From: Lingula anatina
Lineage: Eukaryota > Brachiopoda > Lingulata > Lingulida > Lingulidae
NCBI RefSeq assembly: GCF_001039355.2
Contig: NW_019775420.1
Span: 216,202-264,216 of the forward strand
DNA length: 48,015 bases
Reading direction: 5' to 3'
Shown here: piece after piece, positions 11,574-21,910 of the stretch
How the letters are laid out: the number at the start of each line of letters is the position of its first letter
How positions within the stretch are numbered: position 1 is the stretch's first letter
Notes under the pieces: model-generated
What the model saw: the letters and a program-made list of their open reading frames with translations, nothing else
Databases searched by the model: none
What the model was told of the DNA's origin: nothing
Made by a program: the position numbers and the translations under genes

Positions 11574-12961
11574 CACACACTGGACAAAAGAAGTGTCACC
11601 CCCTACCTCAGAGTAATAAAAGTAGGCAGATCTTGGGTACTTATAATGCCTGGTCTACTTATAATGTGACTAATGAGTATAAAACCGCTATACCATGGAA
11701 TTGCATTGTTGGTCTTGTACATGTACAGCAAATGTTATTCCTGTCTTCCTCCAATATGGCAAGATACAGGCAATTATCTAACGGTTATAGGTGCAATTTA
11801 TTAACCTGAAGAGGCGGAATATAAGCAATGTCAGAATATCGATACGATTGAATTTTTCAGTCAGAACCGTGCAGAGGGTCTGGTCTCGGTATAGAAACAC
11901 TGGATCAAGAGACAAATTGCCTCTGATGGGTCGTCCAAGAAAAAAATACTGGCCGTGAAGACCGACGACTGATTTTGATGTCCAGGTTGTCAAAGTTCGA
12001 CACTGCTTGTCAGTTGACAACACAGTGGAACAATTTCACACATAAGAATGTGTCTGCGAAAATTGCTAGGCGTCGGTTACATGTTCTGAGAGTGTACAGC
12101 AGGGTAGCAAGACTGAAACCTCTTATATCGTTACAAAACAGGCAACGTAAAGTAAACTAGGGTCAACAGGATCTGGAACTGGACAGTTCATGACAATTGG
12201 TCCTATATATTTTTTTCTGATGAGTGTCGCTTTGGTCTGACCTCTGATGACAGACGGGTACTATGCTGGCAAACTGCTGGTAAAGCATTTGAACCACATG
12301 CACTGAATTTTCGAACCCGGAGCAGCATATTCATCATGGTGTAGGACTGCATCAGCATCCATGGCTTGGGCGAATTGATAGTGGTTAATGGAAACATGAA
12401 TCACTAGAAATATATCGATGTTTTGGAGTCAGGCTTGCTACCATCTATTACTAACATGTTTGGTGACAGGAATTATCCATTTGTTCATCAGGATGACAAT
12501 GCTCCTTGTCACAGGCCCAGAGCAGTTGATGATTGGTTTGACCAACAGGACATTCGCAGGGTGATGTGGCCTGCCTAGAGTCCGGATGCAAACATAATAG
12601 AAAATGTGTGGAATGATATGTCAAAACCTTTCACAAATGCCCGTCTATCCAGCAGAGAAACTCTGTTATATTCAGTGTTTCATGCTTGGGCCAGTATAAG
12701 CCCTGAACGCATCAGACAATTATATGAAACCTTGCTTCGTAGACTGGCACCTATTATTACGTCACGTGGCTATGCCATTAAGTACTAATTTTGGACTTGA
12801 AACTGCATATTTTGGTAGAATGTATATTTTGTTCTCATTTTGTGATTTTTTGTGAAATTTGATGTTAATCAAATGATACCAGGAGCATATCATTCCACAG
12901 TCATTTATCTCCCCCATAGTATTGGCTCAGTAGGGGTGACACTTCTTTTGTCCAGTGTGTG
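11574..12961 (+). mobile_element. Tc1/mariner DNA transposon, complete but dead
   Basis: Terminal inverted repeats of at least 30 bp (left from CACACACTGGACAAAAGA, right ending TCTTTTGTCCAGTGTGTG) bound a 1388-bp element flanked by TA at 11572-11573 and 12962-12963, the signature target duplication of this superfamily. The TIRs differ by a C-run length. The insertion lies just downstream of the Pao/BEL fragment, consistent with nested insertion into that element or its 3' flank. Confidence 0.95.
11756..12787 (+). pseudogene. Tc1-like transposase pseudogene (DD34E family)
   Basis: The reading starts at MARYRQLS (ATG 11756), the usual N-terminus of Tc1 transposases before the helix-turn-helix. 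In different frames follow the SDECRFGL block with the first catalytic Asp (about 12219), DDNAPCH with the second (about 12492), and SPDANIIENVW with the third acidic residue (about 12575). The spacing of the last two is 34 residues, giving DD34E. A TAG stop interrupts the conserved WPAxSPDxN block, and several frameshifts and stops occur earlier. The intact tail runs 12606-12788, ending RGYAIKY. It encodes no functional enzyme. Confidence 0.92.
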
Positions 12962-13199
12962 TACATTTATTAGTACTTACTGACTAGTACATCGCATGGA
13001 CTTGTTGATATAACTTAAGTTTAATGGACTTTTTGGACTTCTTGCTCATTTTAACACACTTAATGCTTTCATGTTCACTTTTTACAACTGCTCCCGAAGA
13101 ATGTTGGAACGTATAGAAAAAGCATGTCCATGCAAACGAACCGCACTATCAGTTGCAGTAACGTACTTTAAAGATCATATGTCAATGTCTGTACACTGT

Positions 13200-13660
13200 A
13201 AAAACAGTGTTTAACACTTAAACACATTTCTAAGCGCCTGTTTCGTCTAATTTTTTTCGACGCGTTTAGCTCCTAAGCACGTTAAGCTCCTTAACATGTT
13301 ACACGCTTTAACGCGTTTTACGCCTTTTAAATGTAGGGTGTAGAATGTAAAAACAGTGTTTAGCATTTAAATACATACAACATACGTTAAGCACCTATAC
13401 GCATTTAGAAATATGTGTAAAAGATAAACACGTACGGCTTTTCAAGCGTTTCACAGAAGAAAATGCTAGACACTTTGGCAGTGTTACACGTTTAGCTAAT
13501 GTGCTTAGCTTCACCGGTATATGAATCTATATAATAAGTCTATCACAATCTGAGCACACTGGCTAAGCACTTCCCTTGCTAAGCGCGTGAGGCTGCTAAA
13601 CATATGGAGCTGCTATAGGTGTGGAATTCCTAAATGCGTGGAGCTGCTGAACAATACCCT
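13200..13660. repeat. Degenerate TAAGCRC/TTAACRC heptamer-rich tract
   Basis: The interval is full of near-copies of short words such as TTAACACTTAAACAC, CTAAGCGCC, TTAGCTCC, TAAGCACG, TTAAGCTCC, TTTAACGCG, TTAAGCACC, CTAAGCACTT and CTAAGCGCG. They are not in fixed period, so this is a decayed satellite-like tract rather than a clean tandem array. The words recur again up to 13940, where the LTR element begins. Confidence 0.5.
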
Positions 13661-13664
13661 CTAC

Positions 13665-13797
13665 GGGGGCTACATGCAGTTATTGTGGACATTTTTTTGC
13701 TGAGGCGACATCAGACCAAAATTTCAGACCAAAATGACTGTCTATATCTGTGAATATCTGTGAAAAATCAATCTGTCGCCCTGGTAGAGAGTAGCTG
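13665..13797. mobile_element. Small MITE-like element with CTCTACCAGGGC ends
   Basis: It starts ACCCTCTACGGGGGC and ends GCCCTGGTAGAGAGT, which are imperfect reverse complements. Inside are a repeated CAGACCAAAAT and a TCTGTGAATATCTGTGA duplication. Related ends occur at 9973-10058 and 25438-25480, and the ATTGTGGACATTTTT interior string is shared with the latter. Confidence 0.55.
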
Positions 13798-13946
13798 AAC
13801 AACACGTTTAGCTTTTCAAGATTCCTTCAGAGGAAATAAAAATATCTAACATGCTTAGAAGTGTCGCACTTTTAGCTACGTGATTAGTCTCCCCGGTCCC
13901 ATAAGTTTATCACAAGGCTCAACAATTTGGCTTAACACTTCCCCTT

Positions 13947-14508
13947 TGTAATGAACCTTTTACATATGCCTATGATGAATGTCCTAAACTTATATAATTT
14001 TGTACGCTTAATTCAAGCGTGGGCTCGAAATAGGACATTACGTTTTCGTCTAACTTAGTGGATAACGCAATCCAAAGATCCCACAGTTCGTGTCAAATTT
14101 ACGTAAGGTCGCGCAAAGAAAACCCAAGTCCACATAATGACCAGTTAAATGATTTATTCGTTGACGCTAAGTAACTACATGATATTCTAAGTGAAGCCTC
14201 CAACGCTTAACCCGTCAGCTCCGTACTCCGTCGCTTCCAACCTCCTCCTCCGCTGCTTCCTTCTACATGTCCCCAGTCTATCTCCCCGTTCAATTCTCCT
14301 CACTCACTTTAAATACTATTTTGTTATCTTTACGTGGATCCAGTGCTGCACTAGTATGAGATGTACGTCAAACATAATTACCTTTAATTGTATAATTAAT
14401 TTCTTTACTTCGGCGTCATACATAGAGACCGCCGCGTTACTCAAAAGCTATTGCACAATAACACATTACGTCATATTACTTCGTACTATCTTTATGTCGG
14501 ACCCGACA
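13947..14508 (-). mobile_element. 3' LTR of a minus-strand LTR element
   Basis: 562-bp copy of 17889-18451 with about seven visible differences, bounded by TG...CA. In minus orientation it carries an AATAAA signal (complement of 14153-14158) and is preceded by a purine-rich tract (complement of 14509-14529), so this is the downstream LTR on the minus strand. Confidence 0.9.
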
Positions 14509-14529
14509 TATTCCTTCCATTTTTTCCAG
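14509..14529 (-). other. Polypurine tract of the LTR element
   Basis: On the minus strand this reads CTGGAAAAAATGGAAGGAATA directly before TGTCGGG, the start of the 3' LTR. An uninterrupted purine run at this position is where plus-strand DNA synthesis primes in LTR retroelements. It fixes the orientation together with the primer site at 17869-17884. Confidence 0.75.
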
Positions 14530-14882
14530 AAAAAAAAAAACTTTTTTTTTCATTACTCATGTTGGAGACGTTCACTCTAATAATATATACAATATTTACA
14601 CAGATAAGGAAAATTTAATTACATGTTTTAGTGTACGCCCGGGGGAAAACCAGAGATAAAACCCTTTAACTTATATCTTTCTTTATCAATTTAGGGAAAA
14701 ATAGCTCTGGAAACCGGGCAGTTTAGCGTCTTATATAACAAAGTCTTTTCATGACGATGACAGTATTTTAGAGTCTTTTAACAACGGCTTGAACACTTTT
14801 TTAAAGTCTTTCAATTGAAATCATGGCTCGTCGGCGAATGGCAGGGCGAAGTGCACATCGTGGCGTCGGCGGGGTCCACCAT

Positions 14883-17824
14883 TCAGCTGTAGAGTTGCTT
14901 GCTTTCAAGGATGCTACGGACGAAGTACTCAAACTCTGCTTCAGACACCCAGGGCAGGCGGGGGGCGTTGTCACAATCCAACCATCTGAGAGTCGGGGAC
15001 ACAGCCACGGCGATGCACAGACCATTTAGTTCCACCTAAAACGATATACAAGAAAAAAAAATAATTTTCTTCGTAATACAATATAATATCAATAATCTTT
15101 TTCTTTTTATTCTTAAACTGCATTATTTACGCGTTATCCGTTCTAATGATGAACAGAAAACTGGCAACAGATCTCACAAAATCAAGAAGAATCCCGTTCA
15201 GACCTGGGAGACGGACCCTTTTCTCCCAAGTTCCCTCCTATAGGCACGTCCAGCGGGCCAAAGAAAGTTTGCTGAGAATCCCCAAGATAATGGAAGCTAT
15301 TTAAACTGCTCTCCAATCTCTGACGTCATTGTACCATATTCTTTTTTAAATCGCATTAAAATAGAAATTCACTTTGGATATTACCATTAAATCCAGGGAA
15401 AATATCCCTTAACGAGCTCGCCTTAGAATTATTCTTTAAAAATAATTAACTTTAATCAGTGCTAAGATAATGAGGAAAAACACCAATCATTTTTACAAAT
15501 AATATGAATTTCTTAAGTTACAGAACACCTGTCCAATCTATTCAATTATGGCTGGCTACTCAAGACAACAGCAAAACAAATTAAATCTTAATCTACCCAG
15601 TTCCAACAGAACACCCGTTCTGTTACCTAACCCTTCCTTGGGCAGGCCTCAACGTAAAATCCCTGGTCTCAAATACCAGTTTTACCACTCCAACCCGGAG
15701 CATGGTATACTTAAAATAAAATGTCCGGTCTGACTTTCCACGTCGCAATCAAGGACGCGTAGCTTACCCACTAGCTCACTTACTAGCTCATTCGTTTTCA
15801 GTTTGCTAGGGCCTGACTGTACATTGAGCTGAGCGCGGCTGCTTTTCGTAAGTCTTACTGCCCTCTGCGACCCAACCGGCCGGTGACCCAGTCGATAGCG
15901 ATCACTCAATCCCGTAGAGCTAACCAGGCTCCCAGGGAGCAACCGACGGTCTGGTCCTGACCCCTCTGCCATGGGTAATCGGAACTTTGACCGTTTTCAC
16001 CAGCCTTGCCTGTTCACCACCGTGTTGGAACTGCATCAACCACGCATGGCTAGGTGAGGACTGTCGTCCCCGTACCACTCAGTGAACTCGTTAACACTGA
16101 GCCGACTAGACGGTACCACAGTATCCTGTTAATTCAGGATTCGGGACACAGTGGGCCTTCTGTCTCTCTCCCACAGCACTATAGATCGTTTTTAATGTGC
16201 CCCTGGAGCCTTGCGACTCCACTGCCGCCTGTTACAGACAGCTTCGGGGAGCCTATCCCCCTCGCTATCTGACGATCTAAATTTTTTCGACAAGCATCCT
16301 GACTGCGGCTTGAAACTTTCAGACCTTCCATTCACTCCATACCAGGAATAAGGTACCTTTTTAAATAAATAATAAAATATCTGGTATTACTTGCATTTAT
16401 CCATCTGCGGACCTAAATTGACAAGCAGCCCTAAAATCCTAGAAGCTAACCAGACTTCCACTCAGAACTTAGAGTAGGGTAACCTTAAAAAAAAAATAAA
16501 ATACTGGGTTCCCATCCTCATCTCGAGGTAATATAAATTTGCCTGTTTCCATTAACCACGCCATATGAATCTATTTTCTTCATTAGCCCTCAAGATCTTT
16601 AATCAACTGCCAATTAGTCCCATAATTAAAAGTCCTAAAGTACGCTTGTCGCGTTTGTCTGTCTACGCACGTGTCTTGTCCCGACCGGTTTTGTCCGGTT
16701 TATTTCGCCGCCTTTTTCAATATCTCTGACGCATCACTACCTTTGATGTTACCTGTGCATTCAAATGTGCCCTTTGTTGAATAATTTACTGCCACGAATT
16801 CGTTTTTACCTAAAATCACCATATTCCGACCTTATCTCCGGCCATTAACTCGAAACCTTAGATCTTTATCTCGATCGGCGCAAATTTTAGACACCTGAAT
16901 TTCTTTATCTTGCCCTCTGCCTCTGTCGGCATGCTTGCTCGACTTCACCGGCAATTGTAATTAATAATTTGTTCACTCTTAAAGTTACCTTTCGTTATTT
17001 ACATAATATAGCTTGAATACGTACTCTATTACCAAAACAATAAACGTATAAACGTGAACGAAGATCAAACGCCTATTCTACTACGCAGCAATCTTCTTTA
17101 TCGCTAAAAATATCCATATGATCAACAAAGCAACAATAACCCGAACACATGCTATCTTACAACAACATTAACACGAAAACACGACATAATACACCAACGT
17201 CGCAAAACTCGTCGTTCTCATTTACGCAGATCGACGATCTCCTTCCTATACCGAAAATGTATTAACCTGCTAGTTCCTATCACGTATCACCTGTTCAAAT
17301 TTTCTTATCGACAAATACGTTTTCTATGCACTAACGATCTCTAGTTTCTTTTGAAAACTATGTAACCTGCCCATATACCTAACACGTAATTTTAATACGC
17401 GACCCGACATCGAAAATGTTTGAGATTCTCGTATAAAATCGACAATATAAACTACAGAAAATCCATCAAGTCCCTCTCTACCGACCATGAAAATTTTCCT
17501 TAAATCAGCAAGACTTTGAAACCAAAAATTGCACACTGACGACCAATAAAAATTTACGTTAAATAATCAAATCTCTCCTATTTTTCACCGAATATGAAAA
17601 CTTAATAAACCCTAACGTGATACCGCGGCAAGAAACGAACGAAAAGCCGCTGAATACTTAACCTCAAAATTTACACAGAATTTAGCAATTTACTAAATAT
17701 CAGTTCTGACAATATAAATAAAATTCATACTAACCTCAACCGGTCCGGTGATACTGCCGGCCAGCCGATCTTCGTCGTGCGAAGTTTTACCTTTTCTCCT
17801 ACACTTACCTTTCCTCCTGGCCAT
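14883..17824 (-). CDS. Possible two-exon small protein inside the LTR element (80 aa)
   Basis: Exon 1 is 17735-17824 (30 codons, ATG at 17824), beginning MARRKGKCRRKGK and ending GPVE before a GTTAGT donor. Exon 2 is 15035 down to 14883, after a pyrimidine-rich TTTTAG acceptor. It reads VELNGLCIAVAVSPTLRW... and ends ...SKQLYS before TGA. Both junctions are phase 0, so the frame continues for 80 residues across a 2.7-kb intron. The product would have a basic N-terminus and a compact acidic/aromatic tail (EAEFEYFVRS). It resembles no family I know. A stronger GTAAGT donor 16 bases after the ATG would put exon 2 out of frame, which weakens the model. The alternative is a chance pairing. Confidence 0.4.
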
Positions 17825-17868
17825 TTTGTGTTTGAATCGAATCTTCTTTGGGCGCATTTTAACGTAAA

Positions 17869-17884
17869 CTGGCGAGGGTCGCCA
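17869..17884 (-). other. Primer binding site of the LTR element
   Basis: TGGCGACCCTCGCCAG on the minus strand begins four bases inside the 5' LTR (17889-18451). TGG at its start matches the CCA end of a tRNA. The matching tRNA cannot be named without a search. Confidence 0.65.
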
Positions 17885-17888
17885 AATA

Positions 17889-18451
17889 TGTAATGAACCT
17901 TTTACATATGCCTATGATGAATGTCCTAAACTTATATAATTTTGAACGCTTAATTCAAGCGTGGGCTCGAAATAGGACATTACGTTTTCGTCTAACTTAG
18001 TGGATAAAGCAATCCAAAGATCCCACAGTTCGTGTCAAATTTACGTAAGGTCGCGCAAAGAAAACCCAAGTCCACATAATGACCAGTTAAATGATTTATT
18101 CGTTGACGCTAAGTAACTACATGATATTCTAAGTGAAGCCTCCAACGCTTAACCCGTCAGCTCCGTACTCCGTCGCTTCCAACCTCCTCCTCCCGCTGCT
18201 TCCTTCTACATGTCCCCAGTCTATCTCCCCGTTCAATTCTCCTCACTCACTTTAAATACTATTTTGTTATCTTTACATGGATCCAGTGCTGCACTAGTAT
18301 GAGATGTACGTCAAACATAATTACCTTTAATTGTATAATTAATTTCTTTACTTCGGCGCTATACATAGAGACCGCCGCGTTACTCAAAAGCTATTGCACA
18401 ATAACACATTACGTCATATTACTTCGTACTATCTTTATGTCAGACCCGACA
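17889..18451 (-). mobile_element. 5' LTR of a minus-strand LTR element
   Basis: 563-bp direct repeat of 13947-14508, starting TGTAATGAACC and ending GACCCGACA in plus orientation. On the minus strand it leads into the primer binding site. The AATAAA signal is the complement of 18095-18100. The few differences from the other LTR point to a recent insertion. Confidence 0.9.
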
Positions 18452-18680
18452 CCATGTAGCAAGAAACTATACCTGCCTTCTCAGTTGTCTTACTGGTGAA
18501 AAGTGAATCAAAGAACCCGAATAACCAACCTGCTGGTTATTATATACCGTTTGTGGGCTGTACCATAACGTTAGAATAGGTCAAAGACGCAATAAGCACT
18601 GTGCTTCAGTGGTAAGCCGTATCACCCTCTTGACCAATTTGTGACCTATTCTGAAAATTTCACGAAAACCCATGGTCCAT

Positions 18681-18856
18681 GGGCCTGTTCAGAACCAGTT
18701 AATATGACCTCGCCCACTTAAAAGCATGTCGAGATTTAACCCCTCTGCTCCTGCAGGGACGGTGCGCCGGGGAGACGGGAATTCATTGTCAAGTGCGCAC
18801 CATATTTGATCTGCGACAATAGTTAGTGAGCGGATCAATTGGTTCTTAACAGGCCC
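18681..18856. mobile_element. MITE-like element with GGGCCTGTT ends
   Basis: GGGCCTGTTCAGAACCAGTT at the left and AATTGGTTCTTAACAGGCCC at the right are reverse complements with three mismatches. CAT flanks both sides and may be a target duplication. There is no coding capacity. Confidence 0.65.
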
Positions 18857-19019
18857 CATTATGTTTTGCATAATGCTGCGCACAGGCAAACTAATGGGAC
18901 CAAAATGGGCAATAAATCATAATCTCTACCAATAATGCTGACGCTTTCGTGCAAATGGAGTGCATACCTGTAGTATCAGCAGGACTTGCCCTTCTTAGAT
19001 ACGGCAAGTGGAATTAAGT

Positions 19020-19851
19020 ACCCAAACTCAATATAGAGGTGTATTTCACATGCTGAAGTGTTAAGTTTTATTCAATTTTTTTAAACATGTATGAGTATAG
19101 AACAAAAATCACTTTTAATTTAATATTTATTTTTTACCATGTCTTGACATTTTGTAAGGACGTATGTGCCGGGTTATTCAATTCTAATTTTTATATCGCG
19201 TGTAATGATTCATGCATAGTAAATTACACATGGCGTTAGGATCTTTTTTATAATATTTAAACTGTAGGGGCTTTGCGTCATGGCTAATACTATGTAACGT
19301 GTGTTCCCCAGAAAAATAGTTAGAAAATTTCATCTTACTCAATTACATGGTGCAATAGGAAACAGGGTTTTCTGATGCTGACTGAAAATTTATATTGTGA
19401 TTCCATGATGTTTTGACATTTCTGATACAATATTTGGACCACGAATGGAAAAAAGTTTACTAAATGCTTATTTTACTTTCAGTAGGGTGTATTTCCCCCT
19501 TTTTTTAATAGTCAGTGACAAGAAAACTAAAGTCACTCAAAAACAATTAACTGCTCTATACAGTAGATTATATTTTTACAACGTTATACTTGTAAGAGAT
19601 AAATAAATTAACAAAACCAGTGATGACTGAATTGAGTAAAACGTTTCTAAAGCTGGACGTTTTGCATTTGTGACAGTAGCGTATGTTCCCTTTTGGGGTT
19701 AGACGATTAATTTTTTTTTTCATGGTTCCAGGGACTTTGATAAAAACTTCTTCATGGACCCTAAAATAATCACATATAGTTTGCAATCTGTGCACTAAAT
19801 ATTTTAAGAGCATGTCTGTGACCTTATTGCACCTCTATATTGGTTTTGGGT
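19020..19851. mobile_element. Possible TIR element with ACCCAAAMYCAATATAGAGGT ends
   Basis: ACCCAAACTCAATATAGAGGT at 19020-19040 and its near reverse complement at 19831-19851 bound about 830 bp of AT-rich non-coding sequence. Similarity continues inwards more weakly. It is likely a non-autonomous DNA transposon; target duplications are not clear. Confidence 0.5.
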
Positions 19852-19869
19852 GTAGGGCGTGACACATTG

Positions 19870-21312
19870 TTAATATACTGACAGTCAATGAAAACGCATC
19901 TTTTGTTTATCAAATAATATTTTAAGTTCCTTTGGCACATTAAGAAAATTACAGTTTTCGTGTGAAATATGACCCAACATTCAGTCACACAAGGTGAAAT
20001 AAAGGTCAGAAAAGATCATTAAAATGCAAGGTCAAGTGATCAAATCTCTTTGGTTCCGCCCAGCCTCCAGCATCCCCAGGGCCCGCAGTCGCTCTTCCAG
20101 TGTCAGACGTGGCATCACTGAACCTTTTTGTTTTGTGTCATACTGGATTTGGTGACTACCTTAAGCCTCGGTCACAACCGGACGCACGAATTTCATGATC
20201 GTACGGCCCCTGCGATTTTTGGGTGTTGCGGAGGCCGTGGAGGTCGTAGAGGTAGAGGGAAGTCTGCCTTGCGAGTCGCAAGGACCACATGAGATGTCCT
20301 TTCAAGCAGGGACGCTAATTGCAAGGAGGGATGGCCGTGGATATTGTACTCATTTCTTGAGTTTGTCTTGCTTCCTGTGTACGTGGCACACACTCACCAC
20401 TTACGAAGGGAATGCAACGCACGGTGAATGCCCTTTGCGTCAGTTTTGCTTCACACTTGCCTCATACGTTTGTGGTGACGTACTGGCGGCGTACGTCAGT
20501 TTTGCTTCCTGTTCTCCTCTTCTTTCTTCTTCCTCCTCCCTCTTTTCTACTATGTAAGATTCTTTCTCTTGCCTTTTGGAGGCATATTAGAAACTAAATT
20601 GAGCAAAAATTTGAAAATTTTGAAAAATGTTTTACACATTACACAGTCGACGTTAATTGTAAAGACACGAGCGTGCGTCGTGAGCACGCCTTTTATACAC
20701 CAGGCGTGGGGGTGACGCACGTGCGACGCATTCCCGGTGTGCATTCCCGGTTCGACTTTGTTCGTTAGTTGTGAGGGCGTGCACCTTGCTCAACACGCAA
20801 AGGGCACTTGCTCCTTCATTGCTTGCGACGTGCGTCTTGCACAACGAGTGTCTCTCTTGCTAACATCGTGCGAGGAGAGCAACTTTTGCTTGCGGCCTCG
20901 CTGTTCGCAGGCTATTCGTAGAATCTTTTGGACATGTTCAACATCTACGTGCTTACGGGCTGTCTGCAAACTCGAAATTTCGTAAAAAGGACTTGCGTGG
21001 GAAGTGAGATTCTGCGCAAAATTTGGACGTAAACAGCCGTAAGAGCCGGTTGTGACCGAGGCTTTAAATAGGTTTAATTAATCACCATATATTGAACCTG
21101 ATTAATTCACACCAATCACGAGACAGGAAAAACACATGATTTTGTAACAGCTGATCACAAAATCACTGAAGCGGAAATTTCAAACATCCGAGTTGTCAGC
21201 CTACTCTCTTATGACCAAACAAGTGCATTTGTACTCGTTTATATGGTGGGAATCGATTCTCGGTGAAAAAGTATAGGAAAGTTTTCTGATGCGTTTTCAT
21301 TGACTGTCAGCA
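19870..21312. mobile_element. TIR-flanked block containing a nested element
   Basis: CTGACAGTCAATGAAAACGCATC near 19879 and its reverse complement near 21289-21311 form an inverted pair of about 22 bp that encloses the 20161-21067 element. The sequence outside the pair is also weakly inverted (GTGACACATT against AATGTAACAC). It is best read as a host element into which the inner one inserted. Confidence 0.5.
20161..21067. mobile_element. TIR element with GCCTCGGTCACAACCGG ends
   Basis: GCCTCGGTCACAACCGG (20165-20181) and CCGGTTGTGACCGAGGC (21046-21062) are perfect reverse complements. TTAA lies directly outside the left end and one base outside the right end, reminiscent of a TTAA target site. 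The interior is markedly more GC- and CpG-rich than its surroundings and has several short open frames on both strands, none with a recognised domain. It is likely a non-autonomous cut-and-paste transposon about 0.9 kb long. Confidence 0.75.
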
Positions 21313-21910
21313 TATGTATATGTATGAGGAATGTAACACCACCCCGCGCTTTCATCATTATTATTCATCAAACTACATATAAAGATAGATTGGTTAATTA
21401 ATTAATGATAGAGCACTGAGATAAGCTACTTATACCGTTTGTTCAGTTTTATCTTTACCTTTGGTTAATTCTGTTCAATTACAGCGAACCGTTCATAAAC
21501 AATATAATCTGATATACGAAATGAATACCATTGTTGTAATTTGATAACAAGGGCGACACTGAACAAACATCATCGTGGTATGTGTATAACATGACGTAAA
21601 CACAAGAGGTTAAAATTATTTCAAGCTCTAAAAGTGTTATACTCCTAATGGTTTTTAGCAATATTTTCAGCTTTATTTATCTTTTCCATTAAAGATACAT
21701 CAATTTTTTGTATTTATGAAATGCTTAACGTAATTAGTGGAACATTTCAGTAATTGTCACAAAATTTGTGATGGTTTATGAAAAATGATCCATTATTATT
21801 TTTTATGTCCCATATGATTATGGCAGTCCAAAAAGGCCATACCATACTAAACCATTGTTGAAGATGCAATGAACCTGTACTTAAATACTGTACTGTACTG
21901 TACTGCAAAA

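Larger units (their letters stand above)
13947..18451 (-). mobile_element. Young LTR retroelement lacking gag-pol (LARD-like)
   Basis: Two nearly identical LTRs flank a 3.4-kb interior. Read on the minus strand, the interior starts four bases after the LTR with TGGCGACCCTCGCCAG (complement of 17869-17884), which looks like a tRNA primer binding site, and ends with a polypurine tract (complement of 14509-14529) directly before the second LTR. Orientation is therefore minus. I find no gag, protease, reverse transcriptase or integrase motif on either strand, so it is probably mobilised in trans. The five bases flanking each side (CCCTT and CCATG) do not form a clear target duplication. Inside is a possible two-exon gene (14883-17824). 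Confidence 0.85.

Noticed and set aside
11411-11809. 132-codon frame after the Pao/BEL integrase tail, with a hydrophobic segment
   Set aside because: It runs across the Tc1 left boundary at 11574, so it is a chimera of two elements and not an envelope-like gene.
15682-16272. Open frames of 96 and 72 codons in the LTR element interior
   Set aside because: No retroviral or host motif, no splice partners, and proline/serine-rich composition typical of non-coding GC patches.
18595-18650. tRNA A-box-like string GCTTCAGTGGTAAGC
   Set aside because: No B box or cloverleaf follows, so neither a tRNA nor a tRNA-derived SINE can be supported.
20195-20985. Several open frames on both strands
   Set aside because: They lie inside the GC-rich TIR element, overlap each other and show no domain; the composition alone keeps stops rare.
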